Below, piece by piece: positions 34,333-43,169 of a DNA stretch of 64,000 nt. This stretch comes from Burkholderia sp. FERM BP-3421 (GTDB lineage: Bacteria > Pseudomonadota > Gammaproteobacteria > Burkholderiales > Burkholderiaceae). The position numbers were made by a program, and so were the translations under genes. Below the pieces are notes generated by a model that had not been told where the DNA came from, did no database searches, and was given only the letters and a program-made list of their open reading frames with translations. The DNA lies in contig NZ_CP117781.1 in NCBI RefSeq assembly GCF_028657905.1, forward strand, positions 1,240,001-1,304,000, given 5' to 3'. The number at the start of each line of letters is the position of its first letter. The stretch's first letter is position 1.

Positions 34333-35748
34333 TCACGCCCGCGCGGCTCGCCGCGCCGCGGCGGCGAATGCGCCGATCGCAACCAGCAGCACCAGCGCGA
34401 TCGCGACGAGCGCGAGGCTGAACGCGGCATAGCCCGTCGCGCCATGCGTCGGCGCGACAAAGCCGCCGAACACGGCAACCCCGAACGCACCGGCGATCTG
34501 CCGGAAGAAATTCACGAGGCCCGACACCATCCCGCCGCGCTCCGGCCCGACCGAGCGCATCGCGATCGCGGTGACGAGCGGCGGGATGAAGCCGATGCCG
34601 AAGGTGGTCAGCGCGAACGCGGGCAGCATCGCGAGATAGCCGTGGCGCAGCGCGGGCAGCGCGAGCAGCAGCAGGCCTGGGATCATCAGCATGAAGCCGG
34701 TGACGATCGCGCGTTCGGGGCCGCGGGCCCGCGCGATGTGCGCGCCGGCCTGATTGCCGAGCACGAGCGGCAGCGTGATCGGGATGAAGGCGAGCCCCGC
34801 GCGGGCCGCGCTCATGCCCAGCTGTCCGCGGAAGTACAGGCTCGCGAAGAACACGATGCCGAAGTACGCGAAGTTGATCAGGCCGCCGTATACGAGCCCC
34901 TGCTGCAGGCCCGGATTGCCGAAGATGCCGAGCGGGATCGCCGGATGCGCGTGCCGATGCTCGACGGCGAGAAATGCGCCGAAGGCGCCGAATGTCGCGG
35001 CGAGCAGCGCGAGCTGCACGTCGCGGCTCAGCGCCGCGTGGTTGATGATCAGCACCAGCAGCGCCGTCGCGCACGCGAGCAGCAGCCCCTGGCCGAGCCA
35101 GTCCAGCGGCGCGGTGGTCCGGCGCGGCGCGGCGTCGACATGGCGCGCGGCGAGCAGCAGGCCCAGCGCGCAGATCGGCAGGTTGATCACGAAGATCCAG
35201 CGCCAGCTCGCGAACGCATTGATCAGGCCGCCGATCAGCGGGCCGCAGGTCAGCGCGACGCCCCCGAACGTCACCCAGCCGGATACCAGCGACACGCGTG
35301 TCGGTTCGTCGTCGACGAAGCGCTGATTGATCACGGCGAGCGAATTGGGCACCACGAGCGCCGCGCCAAGACCCTGCGCGACGCGTGCGGCGAGCATCAG
35401 CGGCGCATCGGGCGCGACCGCGCATGCGAGCGAGGCGAGCGCGAACAGCGCGTAGCCGAGCATCAGGAAGGCGCGGTTGCCATAGCGGTCGCCGAGCACG
35501 CCGGCCGACAGCAGCGCGACCGAGAATGCCAGCGTGTAGGTGTTGACGATCCACTGCAAGATCGGGATGCCGGCCTGGAATGCCTGCTGCAGCGCGGGCA
35601 GGCTCAGGTTCACGATCGAGACGTCGAGCTGCACGACGAAATAGCCGAGCGAGGTCGCGGCAATGAACGGCGTCAGGCGCGCGGCGCGCGTCGGGGCGGG
35701 CGGGGGCGTGCGGCAGCGGATCGGACAGGCCGGGCGGATCGTGGGCAT
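34333..35748 (-). CDS. DHA2-family major-facilitator drug/proton antiporter (EmrB/QacA-like)
   Basis: 471 residues with about 14 hydrophobic segments, the DHA2 number. Motif A region GVLGDRYGNRAFLMLGY follows TM2; motif C-like GPLIGGLINAFASWRWIF, found in exporters, is present; LDVSIVNLSLPALQ is the family's TM1 pattern. Exports toxic organics by proton exchange at the inner membrane. The start at 35748 gives a 26-residue cytosolic head. It is convergent with the hpa operon and differs from the HpaX-type 4-hydroxyphenylacetate importer, so it is probably not part of that pathway. An AT-rich inverted repeat about 85 bp upstream suggests repressor control. Confidence 0.9.
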   Translation of the reverse strand: MPTIRPACPIRCRTPPPAPTRAARLTPFIAATSLGYFVVQLDVSIVNLSLPALQQAFQAGIPILQWIVNTYTLAFSVALLSAGVLGDRYGNRAFLMLGYALFALASLACAVAPDAPLMLAARVAQGLGAALVVPNSLAVINQRFVDDEPTRVSLVSGWVTFGGVALTCGPLIGGLINAFASWRWIFVINLPICALGLLLAARHVDAAPRRTTAPLDWLGQGLLLACATALLVLIINHAALSRDVQLALLAATFGAFGAFLAVEHRHAHPAIPLGIFGNPGLQQGLVYGGLINFAYFGIVFFASLYFRGQLGMSAARAGLAFIPITLPLVLGNQAGAHIARARGPERAIVTGFMLMIPGLLLLALPALRHGYLAMLPAFALTTFGIGFIPPLVTAIAMRSVGPERGGMVSGLVNFFRQIAGAFGVAVFGGFVAPTHGATGYAAFSLALVAIALVLLVAIGAFAAAARRAARA

Positions 35749-35830
35749 CGTGGGCGTCGCTCGATGAGGGCGGCCGACGGTGCGGCCGGGGCGATTGCGA
35801 TGCAAGGATGCGGGGCGCCGGGCCGGGTGT

Positions 35831-35845
35831 CCAATATATTATTGG
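35831..35845. promoter_or_regulatory. AT-rich inverted repeat upstream of the exporter
   Basis: CCAATA and TATTGG flank TAT in CCAATATATTATTGG, 83 bp before the exporter start. AT-richness and symmetry suit a promoter-overlapping repressor site of MarR or TetR type. No regulator gene is adjacent. Confidence 0.5.
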
Positions 35846-35967
35846 GCCGCGATTGAGTCGGGGAAGATATGAGCGCGGGCGCGGGGTGGCGAGGCGGTGC
35901 GCGCCGCGCCGGGCGTTTTCGCCGGGCGGCGCGGTGAGTGCCGTCTCGTCCGGCCCGGGGTGTCGGT

Positions 35968-36933
35968 TCAGCGCCGGGGCGACGTGACGAAGCGCGCGAT
36001 CGTGTCGGCGAGATCGGGCGCGAGCGGCAGATCCGGGGCGGCGTAGGTCGCGAGGTTCGCCGCGCGGTCGTCGGTGTGAACGGCCTTGAGCACGTGGTTG
36101 ACGTCCGCGAAGACGGCGAGCGCCGCCGACGGCTGCGCGCGTTGCAGCGCCCGTGCATCGTCGACGCCGACTTGCAGGTCGCGTGCGCCCTGGACGATCA
36201 GGACCGGCTTGTCGATCCGCGCGATCAGTTGCGCGGGATCGCGCGCGAACGCGCTGATCAGGAAGCCCTGGATCGACGGATGAAACAGCGCGGCCAACGG
36301 AGCGGGCAGCCCGGCCGTGTCGACCCGGCGGCCGGCCGCGAGCGCGTCGAGCGCCCGATCCGCCGTATCGAGCAGCGGTGCGTTCGCGGGATTGGCGCGC
36401 AACTGCGTCTTGATCGTCTCGGCGAGCGGCCTGCCGGCCGTCGCGACCAGCACCACGCCGCACAGCGTGTCGGGATGGCGCGCGGCGGCGGCGAGTGCGA
36501 TGAGTCCGCCCTCGCTGTGCCCGAGCAGCCAGACGCAGCGCGCGCCGGTGCGCTCGCGCAGCAGGCGCGCCCAGGCGAGCGTGTCGTCGACATAGTCGTC
36601 GATCGTCACCGCGTTGGGATCCGCGATCGCCTGCCGGCTCGCGAACAGGCCGCGCTTGTCGGTGCGCAGGGTGCTCACCCGTTCGCGCGCAAGCGCATCG
36701 GCGAGCAGCGCATAGGGACGCGCGCGCACGCCGAGCGGATTGTCGCCGTCGCGGTCGGTGGGCCCCGAGCCCGGAATGATGAGCACGGCCGCACGGCTGC
36801 CGGCGGGCGCGACGAGCGTTCCGGCCAGCTCGCCCCGAGGGCCGGGGAGGTGGAGATCGACGGATGGCGCGCCGCTCCACGCGGGCGAGGTCGCCATCAT
36901 GGCGGCGGTGAGACCCAGGACGGCTTTCAGCAT
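35968..36933 (-). CDS. Exported alpha/beta hydrolase
   Basis: 321 residues from ATG 36933. Residues 1-20 (MLKAVLGLTAAMMATSPAWS) are a signal peptide. The fold follows: VLIIPGSGPTDRDGDNPLG, VSTLRTDKRGLFASR, nucleophile elbow LLGHSEGGLIALAAA (GxSxG), a late Asp in VLIVQGARDLQVG and a His in VFADVNHVLKAV, which together complete a Ser-Asp-His triad. Members hydrolyse esters; the substrate is unknown. Stands alone, on the same strand as the exporter, 220 bp away. Confidence 0.85.
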   Translation of the reverse strand: MLKAVLGLTAAMMATSPAWSGAPSVDLHLPGPRGELAGTLVAPAGSRAAVLIIPGSGPTDRDGDNPLGVRARPYALLADALARERVSTLRTDKRGLFASRQAIADPNAVTIDDYVDDTLAWARLLRERTGARCVWLLGHSEGGLIALAAAARHPDTLCGVVLVATAGRPLAETIKTQLRANPANAPLLDTADRALDALAAGRRVDTAGLPAPLAALFHPSIQGFLISAFARDPAQLIARIDKPVLIVQGARDLQVGVDDARALQRAQPSAALAVFADVNHVLKAVHTDDRAANLATYAAPDLPLAPDLADTIARFVTSPRR

Positions 36934-37589
36934 GTGTCGGCGGGGCTGTCGGTGAGGGAGGCTGCCGCGCGGCGCGGCATGCCCGCCATTATCACTCGCG
37001 GGATGCGCGGGCGGCAAAGTCGCGCGCGTCGGCGGCGCGTTGAAGGCGGCGAGTCGATTTCATGAGAAACCGATGCGCGGCATGACGCGATTTTTTGAGC
37101 GAATTCCATGAAAAAGCCGATTGGCCGCCATTCGATTTCAATACGAAAAGTGCCTGTCCGTTCATTGCGTCGTTTGTCGGGAAGCAAAGGACCGTGATGA
37201 CGGCACGGTCACGCTGGATCTGGCATCGGCCTGCGCGTATCGTATGAGACACCGGGCGCATCGGCCGGCCGTATGCGGATTCGCTGCGCGATGTTTCCCC
37301 GATCGTTTTGCTTCGGCGTCGAATGAAGCGTTAAAACACGCGATCGCGCGTTTTTGAACGATTGAAGATTCCATGCGGGCGATGCGGGAATGGATGGCAG
37401 TCGCCGCCATTCGTGATTAGAGGGTGACATGGGAGTCAGCCGGTTTTTTGTCGGGATACGATAGCCGATGCCCGGCATGCGGGCCGTGCTGCGGGGGGAA
37501 GCGCGCACGGCGGCGCATGCTGGGCGTAGGGCGGATCGACAGGCATCCGGGCCAGGATGCGGCGGTCTCTCACTTTTCAGGAGATACAG
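36934..37589. other. Intergenic, no gene seen; near-palindrome at 37333-37354
   Basis: About 655 bp between divergent genes. Frames here are short and unlike proteins. AAAACACGCGATCGCGCGTTTT (split AAAACACGCGA / TCGCGCGTTTT) at 37333-37354 is a 22-bp palindrome with one mismatch and may be an operator or terminator. The rest probably carries promoters. Confidence 0.45.
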
Positions 37590-38735
37590 ATGAAACAAAA
37601 GAATGCGCGCAAGTCCATGGTGGTGGGTACGGCAGCGATCCTGTGTTCCATTGCGGCGGCCGATGCGCTGGCCGATCAGGTCGTCAAGATCGGCAGCGTG
37701 GAGCCACTGACCGGCGGGATCGCTCACCTGGGCAAGGACAACGAAAACGGCGCGCGTCTCGCAGTCGAGGAAATCAACGCGAAGGGCCTGACGATCGGCG
37801 GCCAGAAGATCACGCTGCAACTCGACGGCCAGGACGACGCGGCCGATCCGCGCACGGCCACGCAGGTCGCGCAGAAGCTCGTGGACGACAAGGTCGTGGC
37901 GGTCATCGGCCACCTGAACTCGGGCACCTCGATCCCGGCGTCGAAGATCTACAGCGATGCAGGCATCGTGCAGATCTCGCCGTCGGCGACCAACCCGGCC
38001 TACACGCAGCAAGGCTTCAAGACCACCTATCGCGTGGTCGCGACCGATGCGCAGCAAGGCCCGGCGCTCGCGAGCTACGCGCAATCGAAGGGCATCAAGA
38101 GCGTGGCCGTGGTCGACGATTCGACCGCCTACGGCCAGGGTCTCGCGAACCAGTTCGAGAAGAAGGCGAAGGTGCTCGGCCTCAAGGTGCTGTCGCACGA
38201 CGCGACCAACGACAAGGCGGTCGACTTCCGCGCGATCCTGACCAAGATCAAGGGCGAGAACCCGGACGCGATCATGTACGGCGGCATGGATGCGACGGGC
38301 GGCCCGTTCGCGAAGCAGGCGAGGCAACTGGGCCTGCGCGCGAAGATCTTCTCGGGCGACGGCGTGTGCACCGAGCAGCTGTCCGATCTCGCGGGCGAAG
38401 CGGTCGAGAACATCGTCTGCTCGCAGGCGGGCGCGGCGCTCGAGAAGATGCCGGGCGGCGCGGCGTTCCTCGCGAAGTATCAGAAGCGCTTCGGCCAGGC
38501 GATCAAGTTCGATGCGCCGTTCGCGTATGACGCGGTGTATATCGTCGTCGATGCGATGAAGCGCGCGAATTCGGTCGATCCGGCCAAGATTCTCGCGGCG
38601 ATGCCGGCGACGGACTACAAGGGCGTGATCGGTCAGACGATGTTCGATGCGAAGGGCGACCTGAAGCAGAGCGTGATCTCGCTGTACAGCTACAAGAACC
38701 TCAAGAAGACCTTCCTCGACGAAGTGAAGATGTGA
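37590..38735 (+). CDS. Branched-chain amino-acid-type ABC transporter binding protein (LivJ/LivK-like)
   Basis: 381 residues. Signal peptide about 28 residues (VVGTAAILCSIAAADALA). Mature start DQVVKIGSVEPLTGGIAHLG, then NENGARLAVEEINAKG, AVIGHLNSGTSIPASKIY, SPSATNPAYTQQGFKTTYR and DDSTAYGQGLANQFEKKA, all typical of LivJ/K. Two cysteines in the C-terminal lobe (DGVCTEQ, ENIVCSQ) match the family disulfide. AGGAG seven bases upstream sets the start. No permease or ATPase gene is adjacent, so it is an orphan receptor that must use components encoded elsewhere. A strong hairpin follows directly. Confidence 0.93.
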   Translation: MKQKNARKSMVVGTAAILCSIAAADALADQVVKIGSVEPLTGGIAHLGKDNENGARLAVEEINAKGLTIGGQKITLQLDGQDDAADPRTATQVAQKLVDDKVVAVIGHLNSGTSIPASKIYSDAGIVQISPSATNPAYTQQGFKTTYRVVATDAQQGPALASYAQSKGIKSVAVVDDSTAYGQGLANQFEKKAKVLGLKVLSHDATNDKAVDFRAILTKIKGENPDAIMYGGMDATGGPFAKQARQLGLRAKIFSGDGVCTEQLSDLAGEAVENIVCSQAGAALEKMPGGAAFLAKYQKRFGQAIKFDAPFAYDAVYIVVDAMKRANSVDPAKILAAMPATDYKGVIGQTMFDAKGDLKQSVISLYSYKNLKKTFLDEVKM

Positions 38736-38742
38736 TGAGCTT

Positions 38743-38773
38743 GCCCGCCCTGCTCTCATCGAGCCGGGCGGGC
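38743..38773 (+). terminator. Hairpin after the LivK-like gene
   Basis: GCCCGCCCTGCTC pairs with GAGCCGGGCGGGC (one mismatch, 5-base loop TCATC), starting 8 bp after the stop. No U-tract. Confidence 0.6.
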
Positions 38774-38829
38774 GGTCGCGGGCCGCGCTGGCAGCATGCG
38801 GCGCGGGTTCGCGGCAAGGGGAGACGAAT

Positions 38830-39333
38830 GTGCTGGTATTGACGCGCGGCGCGCGGGCCGGCGTGCTGATCCGGCCGCGCTGGCCCGCGCGCCAGGTGGC
38901 GGTGGAGGCCGAGGTGCTCGGCATGCTGCAGGCCGCGCAGGCGCAATTGCCCGCGACGATCGAACTCGTGCTCACGCGCGGTTTCGAGCCGAGGTCGTCT
39001 TCGCTGGGTTTCGCGCGCAACGGATTTCGCGCGGCGGGCAGGGCGATGTTCCGCCTGCTGTATCCGGCGCGGCGCGACGAGATCGCCGATATCTTCGGCG
39101 CGAACGGACATGACGTCGACGGCACGCACGTCGACGTATCGTTGCGGCTCGACGGCCGCCGCGTGCGGATGCTGCCGCTGGGCGTGTTCACGCCGCTGGG
39201 TTGGCAGCGCCGACGCGCGCGCCGTTGCGGGCCGGCGCTTGCCTCGGTCAAGGCCGCGCTCGCGGCGCAGGGGTTTCGCATCCACCGCAACCCGACCGAG
39301 AGCCTGCAGATTCACTGCGACCTGATTCGCTGA
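38830..39333 (+). CDS. Hypothetical protein, 167 residues
   Basis: Starts at GTG 38830 with GGGGAGA six bases upstream; an overlapping ATG two bases earlier meets a stop at once. I do not recognise the family with certainty. Conserved-looking blocks are IELVLTRGFEPRSSSLGFAR, DVDGTHVDVSLRLDGRRVR and LPLGVFTPLGWQRRRARRCG, with HVDVSL followed by paired strands. The pattern faintly recalls D,D-peptidase-like folds (His then Asp) but I would not assign it. No signal peptide. It lies alone downstream of the LivK-like gene's terminator. Confidence 0.6.
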   Translation: MLVLTRGARAGVLIRPRWPARQVAVEAEVLGMLQAAQAQLPATIELVLTRGFEPRSSSLGFARNGFRAAGRAMFRLLYPARRDEIADIFGANGHDVDGTHVDVSLRLDGRRVRMLPLGVFTPLGWQRRRARRCGPALASVKAALAAQGFRIHRNPTESLQIHCDLIR

Positions 39334-39390
39334 TTCTTCGATTCTTCGATGCGCCGGCGCGCATCCGCGCGCCGGTCGAGGCAGGCGCGA

Positions 39391-40161
39391 TCAGGCCGGC
39401 TTGATGCCGGTCACGACCAGGATCGGAAACGAAAAGACGATGCCGTCGCCGGTGCGGCGCACGTCGAGGCCCAGGTGATCCTCTTCGAGTTCCGCCGCGA
39501 ACAGGTCGCGGATTTTCGCTTCATCGCCCGGGTTCGGGAACGAGGCCGCCAGGTGCGGGTCGAGCGGCGTGTCGATCTTGTAGCGTGCGGTGCGGATGTC
39601 CGCGAGCCCCGAGCCGGCGATCAGCGCGTCCATCTCGGCGAACGTCAGTGCATGCACATGCGACGGATCGCGCAGGAGTTCGAGGTGGTCGTAGGCTGCT
39701 GCCTTGTCCGGCTGTTGGACGATGTCGGCGATCAGGATCCGGCCGCCCGGCCGGCAGACGCGCATCATCTCGCGCAGCGCCGCCTGCGGATCGAGAAAAT
39801 GGTGGAACGTGTAGCGGGTCAGGACGACCGAGAAGCTTGCGTCCGCGAACGGCAGCGCGCGGATGTCGCCGACCCGCCAGTCGAGATTGTCGAGCGTGGC
39901 GGGCTGGCGTCGGCGGGCTTCCTCGATCATGTCCGGCGTGAGGTCGAGGCCCGTGACGTGCGCCGCGTGCTCGGCGAATGCATTGGCCACGAGGCCGGGG
40001 CCGCAAGCGACGTCGAGCACGGTTTCCGTGCCGTTCAATTCGCACAGGTCGATCAGCGTCCGGATCGACGTGGAATGGCCCGGCAGTGCGGCGAACGGAA
40101 CGGCCTGGCGGGAGAACTGGGAGATGATGGTCTGGTTGTGCTGGCTGGCGTTTGGGTTCAT
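39391..40161 (-). CDS. Class I SAM-dependent methyltransferase (UbiE/Methyltransf_11 type)
   Basis: 256 residues. SAM-binding motif I VLDVACGPGLVANAFAEHA, acidic residue after strand 2 in VTGLDLTPDMIEEARRR, motif II region WRVGDIRALPFADASFSVVL and RVCRPGGRILIADIV. Methylates an unknown small molecule. The start ATG 40161 gives MNPNASQHNQTIISQFSRQA, a typical head for this group. Stands alone, convergent with the unknown gene before it. Confidence 0.88.
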   Translation of the reverse strand: MNPNASQHNQTIISQFSRQAVPFAALPGHSTSIRTLIDLCELNGTETVLDVACGPGLVANAFAEHAAHVTGLDLTPDMIEEARRRQPATLDNLDWRVGDIRALPFADASFSVVLTRYTFHHFLDPQAALREMMRVCRPGGRILIADIVQQPDKAAAYDHLELLRDPSHVHALTFAEMDALIAGSGLADIRTARYKIDTPLDPHLAASFPNPGDEAKIRDLFAAELEEDHLGLDVRRTGDGIVFSFPILVVTGIKPA

Positions 40162-40443
40162 GGCGTATTCGCGAGCGTGTGACAACGTGGAGGGGAGGCG
40201 GCGCGGTGCGCGTCGCCGGATCACACTATACGACGGATGGGGCGCGCGGCGCATGGGCGATGCATCCGCGCAGCCTGTGCTTCGTGCTTCGCGACCCGGC
40301 TTCCGATTCGCCTCGCAGTGGTTTTCCGGACCGGCAATATTGCTCATGCCGTACCCGATGCGAGAAATACAATTAAACAGAATCTGACGGGGCTGGCGCA
40401 AGGCGGGACGCGCCCCGTCAAGCTCACCGGGCCGGGCAGTACG

Positions 40444-40797
40444 ATGAGACTGCCGTTGAACTCCTCTATACCGGGGGAGCGCGTCGCAGCCTTGAAGATG
40501 GAGCGGGCGCAGTTGAAAAGTCAGGTTCTCGCGTTCGCGGATAAATACGGCGTGGATGCGTCGGGTGTCGAGGGGGCCGGGCACGATCAGGCCGGGCACG
40601 AAATCAATAAATCCCATCCGTCCATCCAGCACTGGGAGACGCTGCGCGAGCAGATCCGCGGGCGGATCCGCGGGCGGATTGGCGAACTGTCCGGCGATGA
40701 CCTGGAGGGGCGTTTGCTCGACAGCGCGCGGGACGCGGACATGCATTGGCTCTGGCGGGCAAAGAAAGCCGCCGGCGATGGCACGGTCGTAGCCTAG
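40444..40797 (+). CDS. Hypothetical protein, 117 residues
   Basis: ATG at 40444; no strong ribosome site, and the frame is open far upstream, so the start is uncertain. Charged and helical: GERVAALKMERAQLKSQVLA, FADKYGVDASGVEGAGHD, HWETLREQIRGRIRGRIG, with a direct repeat encoding RGRI. No recognised domain. Convergent with the methyltransferase-like gene whose stop is 10 bp away. Confidence 0.5.
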   Translation: MRLPLNSSIPGERVAALKMERAQLKSQVLAFADKYGVDASGVEGAGHDQAGHEINKSHPSIQHWETLREQIRGRIRGRIGELSGDDLEGRLLDSARDADMHWLWRAKKAAGDGTVVA

Positions 40798-40806
40798 ACC
40801 TGCGAC

Positions 40807-41757
40807 TCAGCACCGCTTGCGCGCGGTCACGGTCGGGTACATGCGCGCGCGGTCGTCGATGAAGCGGATGTCGACGAAGCCCGCATGCTGCAATTGCTCG
40901 CGCATCTGCGCATAGGTATGGTAGTTGCGCCACTTGACGCCGATGACCTGCGCGAACAGCAGATGCTGTAACGCGAGCGCGTCCGGGTCGATGGCGGCGG
41001 CGTCCCACGGCGATGCGGCCGAGCAGCCGGGCGGCGGCGTCAGGAAGCTCGCGACCAACAGACCGTCCGGCTTGAGGGCGTCGTGAAACTTGCGGTACAG
41101 CGCGGCCACGCGCGCGTTGTCCGATTCATAGACGTCGAGGCCGTTGCTCGTCAGCGTATCGGCCACCGCATACAGGTCCAGCTTCCATGCATCGGCGAGA
41201 TGCAGGCTCAATTGCGCGCCGAGGCCGCGCTCCGCCGCGAGTGCGCGCGCGCCGTCGAGCGCCTGCGGGTCGAGATCGATGCCCATCAGCCTGACGTCGG
41301 GGCAGTGTGCGTAATCGAGCAGCAGCAAGTCGCCCATCCATCCGCACGGCACCGATGCGAGCGTACTGCCCGGCGTGATCCGCTCCTGCAGGAGGGTCTG
41401 GAAGATCCCGAAGCGTTCGCGCGTCGCGCGCATCAGCGGCAGATTCTCGAACACCTGGTATTCGAGATCGGGAACGGCGCCCGCGCGCAGGCTGCCGGGC
41501 CGGTAAGTCACGATGCGATGTATCCACTGCGCATCGAGCCCGCGATTGACCAGCATGAATCTGCCCAGCTCGAATTCGGCCAGTTGGTCGACCAGGCTCA
41601 GCACCTTCTCCAGCGTCGCAGCGGGAAGATCGCTGCCGGCGCGCAGCCGCGCCTTGATGGAGGCGATGGCGCGTGGGCTCGACGCATCGGTCTCGCCGCC
41701 GTGGGAGATCAGGCCCGCTGACTTGTCCATGTCCGCTCCGCTGTATGCATGCCTCAT
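40807..41757 (-). CDS. SAM-dependent methyltransferase-like protein
   Basis: 316 residues from 41757; a second in-frame ATG at 41730 begins MDKSAGLISHGGE and is as likely. An N-terminal helical region (KVLSLVDQLAEFELGRFMLV, then RGLDAQWIHRI) precedes a Rossmann-like methyltransferase core: LASVPCGWMGDLLLLDYA in the motif I position, LMGIDLDPQALDGARALAAE, LHLADAWKLDL, TSNGLDVYE and KPDGLLVASFLTPPP. Motif I is CGWMGD rather than the usual GxGxG, so activity is not assured. The substrate is unknown. Confidence 0.75.
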   Translation of the reverse strand: MRHAYSGADMDKSAGLISHGGETDASSPRAIASIKARLRAGSDLPAATLEKVLSLVDQLAEFELGRFMLVNRGLDAQWIHRIVTYRPGSLRAGAVPDLEYQVFENLPLMRATRERFGIFQTLLQERITPGSTLASVPCGWMGDLLLLDYAHCPDVRLMGIDLDPQALDGARALAAERGLGAQLSLHLADAWKLDLYAVADTLTSNGLDVYESDNARVAALYRKFHDALKPDGLLVASFLTPPPGCSAASPWDAAAIDPDALALQHLLFAQVIGVKWRNYHTYAQMREQLQHAGFVDIRFIDDRARMYPTVTARKRC

Positions 41758-41892
41758 CGGCCGACCGTTTGATCATAGGCCGCGTCGCGTGATTTGCGTA
41801 GGAGCGGTAGGCACGGTGGACGAAATCGTCAACGCAGCAGGCCACTGTTGCGATCCGGTCCGCCCCGGCGGCGCCGCGTGGCGCCGCGCCGA

Positions 41893-41926
41893 GAAAAAAA
41901 GCGCGACAGCGTTTCCACTGTCGCGC
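41893..41926 (-). terminator. Rho-independent terminator of the porin gene
   Basis: A 9-bp stem (41901-41909 with 41918-41926), an 8-base loop and, read on the minus strand, a T7 run at 41893-41899 right after the stem. It lies about 70 bp beyond the porin stop. Confidence 0.85.
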
Positions 41927-41997
41927 CAACCCAGCGAACGCGGATGTGCCCGCGCTCCCGTTTCACCGCTGCGGGGCGCCGCTTGCGCCCCGTTACA

Positions 41998-43071
41998 TCA
42001 GAACCGTTGTTGGATACCCGCCGTGACCCCGACCTGCGTGCTCGCATACCCGGCCACGTCGCGCGACACGCTCACGTTCCGGCCATGCTTGGCCAGCGCG
42101 AATGCACCCGCCGCGTACAGCACGGTGCGCTTCGACAGCGCATATTGCGCGCGCAACGAAACGAGCGTCGGGTCGGCGTCGGTGCCGCCCTTGAGGTCCT
42201 GGTGATAGACCGCGCCGATCAGCGAGAAGGTCGGCGTGAACTGATACGAGCCGCCGACCCAGTACATGTCGCTGAGTTGCGTCGCCGCCGTGGTGTGGTA
42301 CGTGCGCCGATAGTTGCGATAGCCCGCCATCGTCTTCAGATTGCCGAAGTCGTAGCTGAGGCCCGCGTGGATGCCCTGGATGTAGTCGACCGGATCGGCC
42401 GGCGTGACGTTGTCGCCCGCGCCGTTCTGGCGATCGAACGTGACGACGGCGGCGAACCGGCCGCTTTCGTAGCCCAGCGCGACGTCGTATTTCGAACTGG
42501 CCTTGACGCTGCCGGCGATATTGCCGAAGCCGTACATCGCGCCGAACTTGAAGCCGCCGTATTCGCCGTCATAGCGCACCGCATTCGACGAGCGCGTGAA
42601 CAGGCCGTCCTTGCGGCCGCCGGTCGCGGTCGAGGCCGTGGCCCACGAGTAGTTCTGCGCGTAGCCCATCGGGTCGAACTGCAGCATGTAGTCGTAGGTG
42701 GTCGTGAAGTTGCGCCCGAGCGTCAGTTCGCCCCAGCGGCCTTTGAGCCCGATCGTCGCGCGCCGCCCGAAGATCGAGTCGGGGCCGTCGTCGAGGCCGC
42801 CGTTCGCGAGGTCGATTCCGCTTTCGAGCCGGAACACGGCCTTCAGGCCACCGCCGAGATCCTCGACGCCGCGCAGGCCCCAGCGCGAGGTGTTCTTGTT
42901 GCCCGATTTCAGGCGGACCGCGTTGCCGCCTTCCGGCGCGGCGTGGTTCGTGAACTCGAGGCCGGCATCCATGATCCCGTAGAGCGTGACGCTCGATTGT
43001 GCGTGGGCGGCCGGCGCGGCGATCGAGAGTCCGGCGGCCGCCGAGGCGGCCAGCAGGTGCTGCTTGTTCAT
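41998..43071 (-). CDS. Gram-negative OmpC-type porin
   Basis: 357 residues, normal for Burkholderia trimeric porins. Signal peptide MNKQHLLAASAAAGLSIAAP, then AAHA; the mature start QSSVTLYGIMDAGLEFTNHA is the family hallmark. Other marks: SRWGLRGVEDLGGGLKAVFR, FGRRATIGLKGRWGELTLGR and a C-terminal Phe for outer-membrane insertion. It lets small solutes through the outer membrane. It follows the ABC uptake genes on the same strand (98 bp after the ATPase) and has its own terminator, so it may serve that system. Confidence 0.93.
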   Translation of the reverse strand: MNKQHLLAASAAAGLSIAAPAAHAQSSVTLYGIMDAGLEFTNHAAPEGGNAVRLKSGNKNTSRWGLRGVEDLGGGLKAVFRLESGIDLANGGLDDGPDSIFGRRATIGLKGRWGELTLGRNFTTTYDYMLQFDPMGYAQNYSWATASTATGGRKDGLFTRSSNAVRYDGEYGGFKFGAMYGFGNIAGSVKASSKYDVALGYESGRFAAVVTFDRQNGAGDNVTPADPVDYIQGIHAGLSYDFGNLKTMAGYRNYRRTYHTTAATQLSDMYWVGGSYQFTPTFSLIGAVYHQDLKGGTDADPTLVSLRAQYALSKRTVLYAAGAFALAKHGRNVSVSRDVAGYASTQVGVTAGIQQRF

Positions 43072-43169
43072 TGACGCTGTCTCCTGTTGTGGTCGTGCTT
43101 GTTGTCGCGCACGGCGCATGACCGCGCACGGGGTGCGCCGCGCGCCCGGCGGGGCGGCGGCGCGATGCT

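Noticed and set aside
34333..35748. Assignment of the exporter as the hpa operon transporter HpaX
   Set aside because: It has the 14-helix DHA2 pattern and opposite orientation; HpaX belongs to the ACS family with 12 helices.
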